Of a stretch of 64,000 bases of DNA, positions 9,405 through 21,800 are shown in pieces; position 1 is the stretch's first letter, and each line of letters opens with the position of its first letter. The position numbers and the translations under genes are program-made. Source of the stretch: Phlegmacium glaucopus (lineage: Eukaryota; Basidiomycota; Agaricomycetes; Agaricales; Cortinariaceae); assembly GCA_015039465.1 (NCBI GenBank), contig MU130549.1, positions 183,930 to 247,929 of the forward strand. The letters are read 5' to 3'. The notes beneath the pieces were generated by a model. The model was not told where the DNA came from. It saw only the letters and a program-made list of their open reading frames with translations, and ran no database searches.

Positions 9405-9585
9405 GGAAGTTTGGTTTGAACTGGTTTGAACTTGGTTCTCAAAATTTTAGAAATGTGAGAACTGAGAACTGGACCGACAGCTCAAAAACCTTGGACCAAA
9501 CTGAACTGAACCTGAACCGATGGTTTGGTTCTTTTGGTTCTCGGTTCTTGCATTGGTTCGGAACCGAACTTTGGCATCACTAGAG
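9405..9585. repeat. GGTTC/GAACC-rich MITE-like element
   Basis: Dense GGTTTGAACTGG, GAACTGAACC and GGTTCGGAACCGAACTTTGG words on both strands. It ends in CCGAACTTTGGCATCAC, close to the CCGAACTTTGGTAACC end of the element at 13372-13982, so the two look like members of one family. A third copy lies near 15505-15615. Confidence 0.6.
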
Positions 9586-9660
9586 ATTGTGATGCTCCAA
9601 CTGCCAGTAAATTGTGTCAACTCATAAGTCAACCCATAGTGACAGAACCTAACATCCCAC

Positions 9661-10097
9661 TGTTATAAACGTCTGGTACGCGCATGGCCCCCATTCCTTT
9701 TTCTCCCCTTTCTCTACTGTACATCATATCTTTCTTCATCGTTCTCTCTTTACACCACCTTGTTCCCTATTCACCCTCTGCCCTGAACCTTCCATGTACT
9801 ATACTTAGCTATCGCTTCCGTCTCCCCTATCTCTGACTCGTATCGACTCCTACTCCCAGCACGGACCATTCCCTATCTCTGACTCGATCCCTTAGTATAT
9901 ATAAGAGCCATACCCATAGCCATGATCCTTAGTTTAGACCTTTGTACCACTACGGTTCTAATCTATCCTGCTTGCTCAGAATCCGCCGTCCTCAGTCTAA
10001 GACTTGTTGAACACGATTGCAGTTGTACTAAGTCCCTAGTTACTTGGTCTATCGGCCCAGCACCGAGCGCGAGTGCAAGCTTATAGTCGCCGTAACA
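9661..10097 (+). mobile_element. Solo LTR (Ty3/gypsy) with 5-bp target-site duplication
   Basis: A 437-base LTR beginning TGTTA and ending TAACA (5-bp inverted termini) is flanked by the direct repeat CCCAC (9656-9660 and 10098-10102). The last 30 bases equal bases 1-30 of the window, so it belongs to the same family as the gypsy element at the left edge. Because the duplication flanks this single LTR, it is a recombination product in its own right and not the 3' LTR of the left element. Confidence 0.93.
9896..9905 (+). promoter_or_regulatory. TATA box of the LTR promoter
   Basis: TATATATAAG lies 192 bases before the LTR end, preceded by pyrimidine-rich U3-like sequence. This fits the RNA polymerase II promoter that starts the retrotransposon transcript. 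Confidence 0.5.
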
Positions 10098-10803
10098 CCC
10101 ACTGCAACTATAACAGTGGCAAATGCACCCCCTTAGCTCGATGCGGAATATAGGAACTATGACAAAAAAACAAACAAACTTTTGAACCTAAATCCAACCA
10201 TGATGAGAACCTCTACCCTGTATCGAAAACTGTGATTGATTTTTTGATAAACAGACAAAGAGCCACTGGTCGTTGTCACTTTTATGTTGTAGTGTACATT
10301 GATTACTCATAATGGTCAATTCTTCAAGCCTGTTTGAGTCGTCGTGATCATCATCATCAAAAGAAATGTTTCAGTGCACAATGTATAAGTCACCAGTCAT
10401 CATTGTCTTTTTGCACCATCAACTTTTCATCACAGCTCCAGTCATCATTGTCGTCCTCATCATCATTGCAAACCTAGACAGAGAATGGAAAGAATTAGAC
10501 ATCTTTGTATGCATGTACTCATACCAATGTGATCACCTATCATTAAAAATTCTTCAAACAGATCAGTGCACTAATGTAACATTTGAAAACAAAAAAACCC
10601 CCTTTGACAATTGATCTCAAAAGAAAGAAGTCATCCAACAGTCACATTTCCATCACAAACACAATGATGTCATCACACATACTGTTTTCAAACATTTGTC
10701 TGTCAATATATTGTTTCAAAAACCATGACAATGAGCTGGCTACATTTCAGTATCTGCCATCACAATCCTTGCATGCCCACAACCCATTGACCCACAAAAG
10801 GGA
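10098..10803. other. No gene seen
   Basis: AT-rich sequence with ATCATC-type low complexity (10345-10470). Only short random frames are visible. Confidence 0.6.
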
Positions 10804-11771
10804 GTGAGAAATATTGTTTTTGATGCTAATTTTTATATTGTTGAAGGCTCAGAAACATCTTCTCTTGGCCTTCTATGTTATTTTGTACCAGATGATATGA
10901 TCAATGTTGTCCAAAAATTCTCTGAAACCAGTTTTCAAAAAGCTTTCATAATTGCTAATGTATGCTTTCATGTTACTTCATTCACATTTTCCCTTCACAT
11001 ACCCACAAATTTAAACTAGATATCTTCAATCACGGAAGATACCATTCCAAACAACTTGGTAACAGAAGACCTCAAAATCACCGATTATGCATTTGTAGGA
11101 GACATCTCTCAAGTAAGTCACATCATCAATTTAAATCTCTCAAAGTTAACAGTCCACATTACAGCTCACACTCATTCATGGTGACATTGATGAAAAAACT
11201 TGACCACACATCATAGCTATGGGAACAATCACACACTTCAGTCTTGATGATCACTCTTTCCAAATGTCGCCCTCTCAGTACATAGGCTTGCCACATACAT
11301 CTTCTTCATTTCGGATATTTCCTTGAATGTAAATGATGGGGTGATGGAAAAAGCCCAAAATTATTCATTGGTTCCACAATCACTTTTGGTGGTTTCATTG
11401 ACAGAATCAGACAAGAGCGTGATGTGCATTGAACTGTGTCAGCAATCAAAATTGAAGTCATAAACATTGCTTTTCTTTCCAGCCATGCTCCCTCCCAATT
11501 TAGTCCCAACCATAAATACATTTCCTTTCCTTCTCTTTTCCCTTCTGACTTATCCCAAATCAATTTCATAGGTTCCACAACTCAAATGACATCCTCTCAA
11601 ATGCGATGGAACTATGGAAATCCTTCCACAACCACACCTCACAACTCTGATAATCCACCATCCAATTCTCAGCAACCTCAATCTTCTAAAAGCCAAGGTA
11701 AAAGAAAACACCTTGAATCCTCAAATGATGAAGAAACAGCTTCCAATCACAATGAAACAAAAATAGAATGA
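10804..11771 (+). pseudogene. Decayed or partial spliced gene, function unknown
   Basis: Several blocks read as exons of one fungal protein. Block 10804-10959 includes FDANFYIVEGSETSSLGLL and CYFVPDDMINVVQKF. A GTATGC...AACTAG intron (10960-11019) joins it to 11020-11112, with ITEDTIPNNLVTEDLKITD and AFVGDISQ, followed by a GTAAGT donor. Further pieces (GTITHFSLDDHSFQMS near 11223; a Ser/Gln/Asn-rich acidic tail ending at 11771) appear in shifting frames with stops between them. The order suggests a captured or TE-encoded cellular-type gene that has decayed, or a gene whose introns I cannot place fully. An OB-fold-like protein is possible but unproven. Confidence 0.45.
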
Positions 11772-12713
11772 ATACATTTTCTTTAATTCACCACATTTCT
11801 TCCCCCTTCAATATCTTTCTATTTTCCCTTTCATGCATGTATAAATGTATATTTTTCTTTTATCTCTTTTTTTTGGTCCATGTAAAGATAAAACACATAA
11901 TAATAACATTCTCTTTCACCCACTACCCATGCAAATTCTCTTTCAGCAAGTACCTGTGCAAAGCACAGGGACGTGCTATAATTTAAATATATTCAGGGTC
12001 CTAAAACAATTCTCTACCATCTTTAAAATTTTCCTTTTTTGGAATTTATGTAATTTACCCTGACACCATATGCTTGAAATCATGCTTATCTGTGATCATG
12101 TGACCAATGGTCTGTGTGCCATCCAAAAGATATATGAACCACCCACAATTTTGTTGAGCTGCCTGGGCACCCCAGGACATTTCAGGAAAGCCTAGGGAAA
12201 AAGTCATTTTTCCTGATGAGTATGGAAAGGGCTTTGACTTTCTAAAGCAACCATGCATCCCAGCATGTTGGTCAAGACATCAAAGACAAAGGAACAGTGG
12301 ACAACTTTTCTACTTGGAACAGTGAAGGCATTCAATCAGACAAATATGAAAAATAAAGAGCACCAGGTGAGTGTTTGAATAGGCAGTCAGTCAGTTTTTA
12401 CTTCAACTATGATAATAGTTGATGAAAAGCTGGAAGCAATTGCTCACATCTATATGGCTATTGACAATGACATTCAAGCACATCAAATTGTGTCTGAAGG
12501 TGAGGCTGATGAAGTAGTAACAGATAGTGAATCAGCCTTGCAGCAATGGAAATTCAGATCACTTGAGAGGAAGAGGGTCAACTTTTGAGCTCTGGTGGAG
12601 GATCACTCAAAAACCACATAGAGAATATTGTGACCTTGATCAGTGGTTAAGAGACTTTATTGCAAAATATTTGTGAGCTCCTTCACTTATTCCACAACAC
12701 CCAGACCCCCATG
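11772..12713. other. Mostly non-coding, with a coding-like remnant near 12430-12590
   Basis: 11772-12400 shows no convincing frame. At 12430-12590 one frame reads AHIYMAIDNDIQAHQIVSEG and SALQQWKFRSLERKRVNF before a stop. It is protein-like but isolated, and probably a transposon fragment leading to the 27-bp repeat at 12714. Confidence 0.35.
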
Positions 12714-12740
12714 GGTTTTGAAACCCTTGACAATCACTAT
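12714..12740 (+). repeat. Dispersed 27-bp repeat, copy 2
   Basis: Exact copy of 7737-7763. The sequences beyond it diverge immediately on the right. Confidence 0.7.
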
Positions 12741-13148
12741 CCAGCCTGATGAAAACCTGGGCCATGGCTTTTGGTAGGTAATTCAATATGCCAATGTCTG
12801 TCCACAGAAAATATTATTCAAGTAATGTTGTTAGGGGATGTTAACTAGATGTATAAAACAACATGTTAACTTAGAGAAGATGAGGTTGCCAGTAACCAAG
12901 TTTATTCCAAGGTGCTATTCTAAGACAGCACCTGCTACCTATATATACAAGAAGACCTAGGTAACTACACCTGGGTCTGACAGCTATGGAAATATGTAGT
13001 AAAATAAAAAATAGGATACACATTCCCTAAGGAACATGTGTTAGCACTTTACTCAGAGTATGCACATTTACTACTAAGAAATGTTCATTGAAACTACTAG
13101 TAACCATTCATGTGACTACAGAGAGAGGAGGCAGATGGGAATGTAGCT

Positions 13149-15144
13149 AGAATGAAAGTGTGCATTGACCCTTATGAAAGGTTACCAGATATCCCGCTTT
13201 TTCAAGTTGACTAATGGAAACGAGTGTAAAAGCAAGGCCCAGTGCATGTATTGCATCTTTGAATGTCATTTTGGTTTGCATTGACCCATTTGGTAGCTCC
13301 AATGACATATCTCCCATGTCAATAGCCTTGACCTTTTGACCATCAGCAGTAGTTATCTCACAATCTATTTAGGGTTACCAAAGTTCAGTTCAGTTCAGTT
13401 CTTCACCTCATCAGCCTGAACTGAACTGAACTGTTTGCATATGGTCCTGAACTGAACTGAACCATTTAAGAACTGGTTCGAACTGAACTGAACTGAAGAA
13501 CCTTTATAAAATATGAAATTTTACCTTTTTCTAAAAATTTATTGTACAAAGACCTTCCTTAGCCCTTAGCCACTTGATTTCCACTCATATATGATCTCAG
13601 AACTCCTTTAGAACACAGAAAACTATTGATTTATATTTATTTTCCTAAATAGGCAGTACTAATCTGTGCTGACATAATAACATCACATACCAAGTCTGGC
13701 CATTATCTCCTCCATTAGCCATTATTTCATGCTCAAAAGGACTGCCAAACTATTCCAATGTTCATAAATTAATGAAGGATCACTTTTCAGAAAATATTAA
13801 GCCAAAAGAAGAGAATTGCCTGGCCTTCTAGGACCTAACAGTTCAGCAGTTCAGTTCAGTTCGAACTGCATGAACCACAAATCTCTAAATGCCTGAACCT
13901 GAACTGAACTGAACTGAATTATCAGTTCAGTTCAGTCCAGTTCAGGTTCATGAGTCAGTTCTGAACCGAACTTTGGTAACCCTACTTGAATCTATAGTTC
14001 GATAGTTGGTGAACTTTGAACGGTCTGGGGAATAATCTCAGCTGGCGCCACTGTCAATACATCCTCCTAATTGAGGTTTTGAGACTTGAATCATGTTCGC
14101 AACGTCTAGATAGTCAGAGGTGCATGTAAAAGCAAAAAGTTTGTCTTCTTTGTCATCAACTGCAACTATGGCTGATTCTGTCTTCTTCAATTTCTTTTGT
14201 CTTGGGCCTTGGCCTTCTTTCTCACCCCCTTTTGACCAACAATCCAGAGCTCCATGTCCTGGTTTCCTGCAATTTCTGCATGCATCGTTTGAATCAGCAT
14301 TGGAATGTTTTTCAAACTTCTTTTGCTTGCCATGTTGGTTTCTTCCACCTTTCTTCATGTGGGCAGCTAATGTGGATTCAGCATTCTTGCCTTGTTCGTC
14401 ATTGATGACATGATGCTGCACTTCCTCGATGATGAAGGATATCAAGTCATCGGTTTTCATCTGTTGTGACTGACCTCCTGAAAGGTTGCTAGCTCATTCA
14501 GCTGTTGTGATAGTTTGAAGGGTCGGTTGATAGGAATCAGGTAGGGAAGACATCACAATGATGTTGAATTGAGTTTTGGATAGTGATGACCCCATTTTTA
14601 GGAGGTTATCTTGTTGCTGAAGCATTAATTGAAAATGCTGCTTCAACTCTATGAGGTGAGTCTTCAAATCTTTGTTTTCATTTAGCTTCATGCTCGACAA
14701 TTGATCCTCTGCATCAAGAATGTACAGGGTACTCTTCATCGTCACGTTGGCTTTGACTATCTTCCACATGTCCTTGGCTGAGGTCAAGCTCTTTATTTTT
14801 GCACTGAGACATGGAGAGGTGGTGGAAAGAATGATATGCTGAGCTAGGTACTTGCGTTTCTCAAATTCTATGATTCTGATTTCTTTCGTCTCAATCTGTT
14901 CTTCTGTTGCAGGCATTGTTCAATCCGCTAGGACTGCAACTCCACTGACTATTGCAAACAGTTTAGGTGCTATAGCAGTACCCTCCATGTGTCTCCAAAG
15001 TCCCTTCAAGCCCATTGCTTTCTGTATTCTTGGTTCATAATCTGCCCAATTGCTTCCACCGCCATGGAGCTTTGGTATTGCTAGATTTGTTGAGTCAGAA
15101 CTAGGGTTTAAAGATAGGCTAGACATTTTGTCCTCAGGGCCCAT
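13149..15144 (-). pseudogene. Ty1/copia gag-protease pseudogene, MITE-interrupted
   Basis: One reading frame runs leftwards from the ATG at 15144. It holds a copia-type Gag (residues about 20-75 with NWADYEPRIQKAMGLKGLW and then the UBN2-like helix-rich block), a CCHC knuckle (CRNCRKPGHGALDC), and the protease motif CIDSGAS followed by DYSPDRSKFTNYRTIDS. The frame is broken by three in-frame TGA codons (14920-14922, 14494-14496, 14038-14040), as expected from C-to-T or G-to-A decay. At 13983 it is cut by a 0.6-kb MITE and resumes at 13370 with EITTADGQKVKAIDMGDMS and AFTLVSISQLEKAGYLVTF, the region before GAG-pre-integrase. It ends near 13149. Integrase and reverse transcriptase are absent. 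The right edge (TGTTGGAATA at 15149) may be the LTR end, but I could not find the matching LTR start. Confidence 0.88.
13372..13982. mobile_element. MITE with 15-bp TIRs inserted in the copia pseudogene
   Basis: Terminal inverted repeats GGGTTACCAAAGTTC / GAACTTTGGTAACCC are flanked by TA on both sides (13370-13371, 13983-13984), as in Tc1/mariner-type insertions. The subterminal regions are packed with GTTCAGTTCAG and CTGAACTGAAC words. It has no coding capacity and splits the copia frame between IDS and EITTADG. Confidence 0.85.
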
Positions 15145-15504
15145 AACCTGTTGGAATATTTTGCAGCTAGAACAGATGAATTGTAAGTCTCAACTTTTTG
15201 GATAAAAGTTGAGACTTGTAGCTAAAAGAACATGATTATGTAATATGAGAAATAACTTGAATAGAAGATAAAAGAAATGATAAGATAAATAACAATCAAT
15301 GGAATGATACTTGCACAATTTCAACAAAGACACTATAAAAATGCCAGTATAATTTCATTTGAAGGGACTTGTATATGCTACGCAGAGCGATGGCCCTCAC
15401 CCACAAGTTGTTTGTGTACACATGACAGGTCATGTGTGCTTCAGAGGCCTGTTGATGTTGTTCATTGGACTTGCATAAAGAAATATCTTTAAATCTGACA
15501 AAAT

Positions 15505-15615
15505 AGGTTTGGTTCAGCCATGCTCTGAACTTTCAACTTTGAACTGAACTTTGGTCTGGTTCTTAAAAGTTCAGTTTGAACTTCAGTTCAGAACCAGACT
15601 GCAGTATCACTAAGT
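15505..15615. repeat. Short relative of the GTTCAG MITE family
   Basis: Contains TTTGAACTGAACTTTGG and CAGTTTGAACTTCAGTTCAG words, similar to the elements at 9405-9585 and 13372-13982. No termini could be fixed. Confidence 0.5.
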
Positions 15616-16283
15616 GCAATAAGTACTTATTGATGATAAATTTACAGTAAATCAGCTCAATTTACAGGTTCAATTTATGGAGTTGAGCTAGTTCAATGTT
15701 GCAAACCCTCTCACCTCCCATCACTGATTGACAGCTCAAGGTCTCATCAGCTCATCCTAACTGGTTTGTAAGCCAGAATCCTTCCTGCTATAGATATAAA
15801 TCTGTGTGCTTCCTACAATATAGCCTGTAATTTATTATTCTACTTTCTAGAGGAACTTGCCATTGGAAAACCTATCTATGTTAGGATGTATGTTGTTACA
15901 AAGGAACGCGACCCTGTGTGTGACGGTGACTGAGATTGCCCTTGACCCCGTCACTATTTGTGACTGTTCTGTTGTTTCTAACCTTGCGATTGCTTTGAAG
16001 TGGCATCTGGAGAGTATTAGGCGGTTGCAAAAAGAAGGGAGGGCGCTCAATCACCCAAATCACTCAAACATCTCCGGCCAGCTGAATCCCGGTGACACGC
16101 CCATCCCCTCCCACCTTCAAGGTCCGTGCACCCCTCGTCCCCACCGTCCGTCCGTTCCTCCGTTCCCGTCCAATAATACCCCTATCCCAGGTCTCCCTCT
16201 TGTGCGTCCACGTGTCACGCGTTAATACTATCTCTGTTAGTCATCTCCCTTTCTACCAATGCATTCTAACTATTATCAACAGG
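15616..16283 (+). other. SNF5 upstream region with probable leader intron
   Basis: No gene recognised. CpG returns to normal levels after about 15,900, marking the end of the transposon zone. TTCTAACTATTATCAACAG ends at 16282, directly before GATG. This is a branch-site plus acceptor arrangement and suggests a 5' leader intron in the SNF5 transcript. Confidence 0.5.
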
Positions 16284-16688
16284 ATGAATCACAATTCATC
16301 GCAAGGAGCTATTACTCCTGCTATGCTAGCCGCTTTTCAGCACCAAAAAACATCCATATTTGGTGCTCAATCAAATGGTGGTAACATTAACCCGGCTCAA
16401 CTCCTCAACGGTTCTGCCTCCAACCAGCTACATCACAATGGTATGGGTATTCCTGGCGCCGGCTCAATAAACCCTGCTGCCCTTACAGCGGCTTCTCCGC
16501 TATCTCATAACAACCCCCTTCTCCAACAGCAGCAGCAGCACCAGCATAACGTCAATGCTATGCTTCAGCTTGTGGGTCTGACGCGAGAACAGTTTCAGAG
16601 TTTGTCGCCTCAGGATAGGCACTCAGTGGGAGCAAAGTATATGTCGGCTGTCAACGCGCATCAACAGCAGCAGCAGCAACAGCAGCAA

Positions 16689-16720
<32 letters not shown>

Positions 16721-18803
16721 AATGGCTATGATGAACGCGGGCTTAATGAACAACAACGCGTTTTCTAACCAACCCAATTTCTACGACCGCCCGTCCAGTT
16801 CTACTTCTTCCCATTCTCAACAACCACAATCATCCTCTTCCCAACAACCCTCTTCATCCACTTCGCATCAAATGATGCCCCCTCCACCACCTAGGCCTTC
16901 CACAGCCCAAGGCCAAGGTCAAGGTCAAGGTGGTCACCCTTCTCGACCGGGTACTTCACTCGCCCATCGGTCACCTACAATTCCTGGAGGACCGCAAGGT
17001 CAGATGTTGGAGATGATGCAGATGAAGGAAATGATGCACCAGGGTCAGCAGAGGTCTCAGAGTCGGATGGTGTGTTTTTTTTGTGCTTTTTCTTTTCTTT
17101 TCAATCTTTCGTGAAAATTAACACACTTTTTCTCCCAAGGCTCATCAAGGTGACCCAATGATGAACGGCTTCAATAGTCCTATGGGCGTCAAACCTCAAA
17201 TTCAGCAACAGCAACAGCAACAAGGTTTATTCACCGGCCACCAACATCATTTATCCCAACAATCCCAACCTCAGTCTCAAAGTTCTGGATCCGGCACCAA
17301 CACGGGAACAAATCTAATCCATCAACAAAATCAATACCCAAACCAACCCCCTCAAAGCACATCTTCACCACCCGCGATGGGTTCTCCTTACCGTGGTGCT
17401 ACCAGGAAGATTGGTGGCGATATCGGAGGCCCTGCCAGTATGAAAATGCCTATGGGCATGGGTATGGGTGGACCTGGAAGTCCGAGGATCGGAGGTGGCT
17501 TGGGGTTAGGTCCAGCGAACGGAGCAGGCCCAGGAGGATTAGGACTAGGAGTAGGGATAATGGGCCCACCAGGTTTACCACGGAGTATCTCTGGAGATGC
17601 GATGAACATGACTATGATGAGTAACATCGCCAATAACGCCGGCGGTAACAATAACATGATCAATGGCCAACAACGTCAATCTCCGAGACCGCAGAGTTCG
17701 ATGGGTATGAACGCCGATTTGCCTTCTCGATTGGGTATCCCGCCTCCTGCTTCTGCTGGTCCGCAACAACAGCAACAGAGACAAGGGTCTATACCACCTC
17801 AATTCTCGAATTCTCAACAACAACAGCAGCAGATGAGGCAGGGTTCGTTACCGCCCGGAGCTGGACTTGGACAACAGCAACAGCGTCAGAAAATAGGTCA
17901 AGATGGCATGAACATGAACATGAATATTGGAGGCGGTATGGGACTGAATATGGGTGGAGGTATGGGTATGGGTATGAAGACCAACAACGAAATGCGCGCC
18001 AGTATGCCACCTACTTCTACGACCCCCATGAACATGTCTATGAATATGAGTATGGGCGGTATGAATCCCATGGGCAACATTGGCGGTATGGGTGGAATGA
18101 ATCCAGGTATGAACAATATGGGTGGAATGAACCCGATGAACCCGATGAATATGAACATGAACATGAATATACCCCCGGCTCCACATTCAACTTCTTCTGC
18201 TTCGTCTGCGCCTCATACACCGGCTAGTCCGCTCATTGGTGGAGGGGGGCCTGGACCTCAGGGGTTGGTACCTTCTTTATCAGTATCTTCTGTTGGTTCT
18301 ACCGCAGCGGGAGGACAACAAACTTCTTCTATTGGTCCAGCTCCTATATCATCCGCCTCCAACGCTGGTCCCACAACCGCCGGCGCAGCTCCAGGCACAT
18401 CCTCCACGCCCCTTGCCAGTGCCGCAGCCTCCACCTCAGCAGCAACAGTCGTGGGTGCACCACCTAACACATCCTCCCTCCCAACTCTCCCCCCTCTAAA
18501 ACTATCCACGACTCAAATAACCACCATCCCACTCGCAACTTCCCATCTCCATATTCCAGCTTTGACCTCTCCCGAGATTAGTCAAATCCAAGGATGGATG
18601 AAAAAAGATCAGGAATACGAGGCTCTCGTTGGGAAATCTAGGGAGCGGATGGTTGAGGAGGTTAGGGAGGCTCTTGGTAGTGGTAGTGGTAGGCCAATTG
18701 GAGGGGCGGCGGCGCCTGGGTGGTGGGAGATGCCTGGGACGGGTAATTTCAATAGATGGAGGAGACGTGGAGAGATGTTTGAAGTTAGGTATCCAAGAAC
18801 GAA

Positions 18804-18834
<31 letters not shown>

Positions 18835-21800
18835 GGAAGGGGAAAGAAGAGTATTAGGAGAGAAGGGCTGAAATTGTATGTGGCCTTTTATTTTTCTTCC
18901 ATTGTTTCCTTGGCGTCGTTCTTTTCGGTTTGATGTGATCGACTGATGACTTCTTTCTTGACAGGCCTAGAGTGTTGGATGTCGAAGATGCTAATAGACC
19001 TGAACTGCTCGTACCTCTCCGTATCGAGTTTGACGTGGAACATCACAAAATGCGAGATACCTTTGTTTGGAACTTGAATGGTAAGCCCTCTTCCACTCCA
19101 TTGCAAACACCCAAAAACTCACCCTTTCATTCCATTCCAGACCCAATCGTAACGCCAGAAGCATTCGCACAAACCATAGTCGAGGACTATACCCTAGCAC
19201 CTTCCTACCACAACATCATTGTCAAAGCTATCCAAGACCAACTAAGCGATTTCAAAGCTCACTCAGCAAACTATGATGGCGAGAGCGGTGAATTGCTACC
19301 ATCGTCTCCGTCCCCGCTTTCAGAAAACAATAACTATAACAATATCCAAGATCAGAACTGTCCAATACGAGGTACATTGGATGAAAAAACTGTAACTTGG
19401 TGGACGACGTGGAGAAAGAGGAATAAAATAGCCGCTGATGCTGCCGCTCGGGATAGTTCTTCATCACGTCGTCGTGCTGTTGGCCTTGGCAACAAACAAC
19501 AGAGAAAGAAACGAAAGATTGTTGTTGATCCTGATGAAGATGGCGATACACATATGTTTGGCGATAATGAACAGGAAGATGATTGGAAAGACAAGGAGAA
19601 GGAAGGAAAAGCTTCGCTGGTTGCTCGTGTTGAATTTATGGATGAAGATTTCAAGCCTGTGGCTTTGAACGAGATCAAAATCGATGAACAAGCTATGCAT
19701 GAAGATATCCGTATTTTAGTAAAGGTCGGCACCTAGTTCTCATTCTTCCGTTGTGGATCTTCGTTATTGATAGTGTGTTTGTTTAGCTGGACATCATCGT
19801 CGGTTCTATCAAACTTGACGACCAGTTTGAATGGGATCTAGATAACCCAATGGCTTCGCCCGAAGAGTTCGCAGAGGTATATGCGAAAGAATTGGGGTTG
19901 GGCGGTGAATTCAAGTATGTATTTTTTTTCTTTTGCCTTTTATAAGGGTCTGGAACTGATGGATCTATTTATTAACTCCGTTCCCTGATCCGTACCTTAT
20001 TCATTTGTTGTTTCTTCCCTGTGTCACCAGAACTGCCATTTCCCATTCAATACGTGAACAAGTCCAAACATATCAAAAATCACTCTTCCTCGTCGGACAC
20101 CCCTCAGATGGATCGATCGTACAAGATGATGATCTCAAACTATCCTTCTTGCCTAGTCTCACCTCAGGCGCTAGACCAGTGGGTGAAGTCCAGATGTTCA
20201 CTCCTCTACTCAATTACCTAAGCGATGGAGAATTGGAAAGAACAGAGAAAGAAAGAGATAAGGACCTTAACAAGCGTAGGAAACGCAATACGCGTGGTAG
20301 ACGTGGTATCGCATTACCTGACAGAGAACCCATCCGGACTTATCGGACTCCTGCTATTGGTTTCCCTGAATTGGATGCTGCTACGCTTGCTTTGGCTGCT
20401 GCGGCCAGTGCGCCCATGTCTCGTCGTGCTGCAGCTGCAGCTGCTTCAGTGACTATTGCCAATATGGTGGCATCGGAGAATGGGACTGCATTTATGCCTC
20501 AAATGATCCCCACTGCTGCTGCACCTCAACCGCCACCTACGACAACATCCAAAGAGAAGAAACCAAAAGGGTTGTTCAAACCACCTACTTGTCCCTCTTC
20601 CGTCTTACGTCCACGATCTCAAGTGATTGCCCCTACACCTTCTACGGCTTTGGATGCGTCGAATACAGAAGTGAGCATGGATAATGAAGCTCCACCTTCA
20701 TCTTCCTCTGCTGCTCCAATCTCTTCGTTTGCGTATGATAGCAAAAATTCCAAGCTTATTACGGCTAGACGTGCAAAAGAGTTGGAGAGAGAAGCTAAAG
20801 AGAAAGAGTTCGTTGATGGTCAACATCCGAATTATATTGATGGAGTTTGGCATTGTTCGAATTGTGGCTGTCCGGAAAGTATTGCTATTGGACGACGAAA
20901 AGGTCCGCTTGGAGATAAATCTCAATGTGGTACTTGTGGTATGTTTCCTTTTTACCAGTTTGTATTGCTAGTTGGGTTATTCATCTTGTGACGAACAGGT
21001 AAATTCTGGCATAGACATAGGAGACCAAGACCCGTAACCTACAACGCGGATCCAGACTTCCACTCGGGTGTTAAACAAAAGGAAACAGAAGGGACCAAAA
21101 CACCGGCCAAGAAAAAGGGCGCTGCTGCGGCTTTGCGTGCTCAAAGCACAGCAGCTTCTGCTACACCAGCAGATATCTCTGAACCACAAACCCCAGCTAA
21201 TGGTGGTGATGTAGAACCTTCTTCTCGCAGGTCACCGACACCATCAGCTGCACCCGCTAAAGATGATGATGACCGTGCCGTGTCACCTGTGTCGACTGCG
21301 TCGAGTGGTTCTGAACCTCCTCTTGCGAAACGGGTGAAGATGAATGGGAATCATACTACGAAACGTCCAACTACACCTGTGGCCGCACCTGTTACGCCTG
21401 TTAAGCAACCTGATCCCCCGACAAGTAACTCAGTTGGGCCTCCGTCTGGTGCAGCTGCGGCTTCTACTGCTGCTACTGCTGCCCAAGTAGGTAGTCCAAC
21501 AAGGACCTGGGTAAGTTCCTTAACGATGGGCATGTCTATTAATTAAATAACCAATCTTTCTTTCTTTGTCCTTACCAGCCACCTCAATGGTTGTCCGGTG
21601 CCATGCAAGCTATGAGAGCCAAATACCCGACGGATAAGTTTGAAGTCACTTTGCGTAAAGTCAATGCGACTAGCACACCTGAATGGCGAATCAAATGTCA
21701 AGATTGCCCTGGCAAGGTGAGAATCTGATTTGATTGATCGAGGTTGGATTCGTAGATTGATGATGGAAACAGCTATATACTCCAGGCCCAGGCGAGACGC

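Noticed and set aside
1..10097. One 10-kb gypsy element running from the left LTR to the LTR at 9661-10097
   Set aside because: The right LTR has its own CCCAC duplication on both sides, so it is a solo LTR; the material between is unrelated.
12829..13140. Copia 3' LTR (TGTTAGGGG...)
   Set aside because: It has a TATA-like and an AATAAA-like sequence in suggestive places, but no matching second LTR, no polypurine tract and no clear right terminus were found.
18808..18832. (GA)n run as a frameshift in SNF5
   Set aside because: The frame stays open through the run and the downstream splice is in phase, so it is simply an Arg/Glu repeat.
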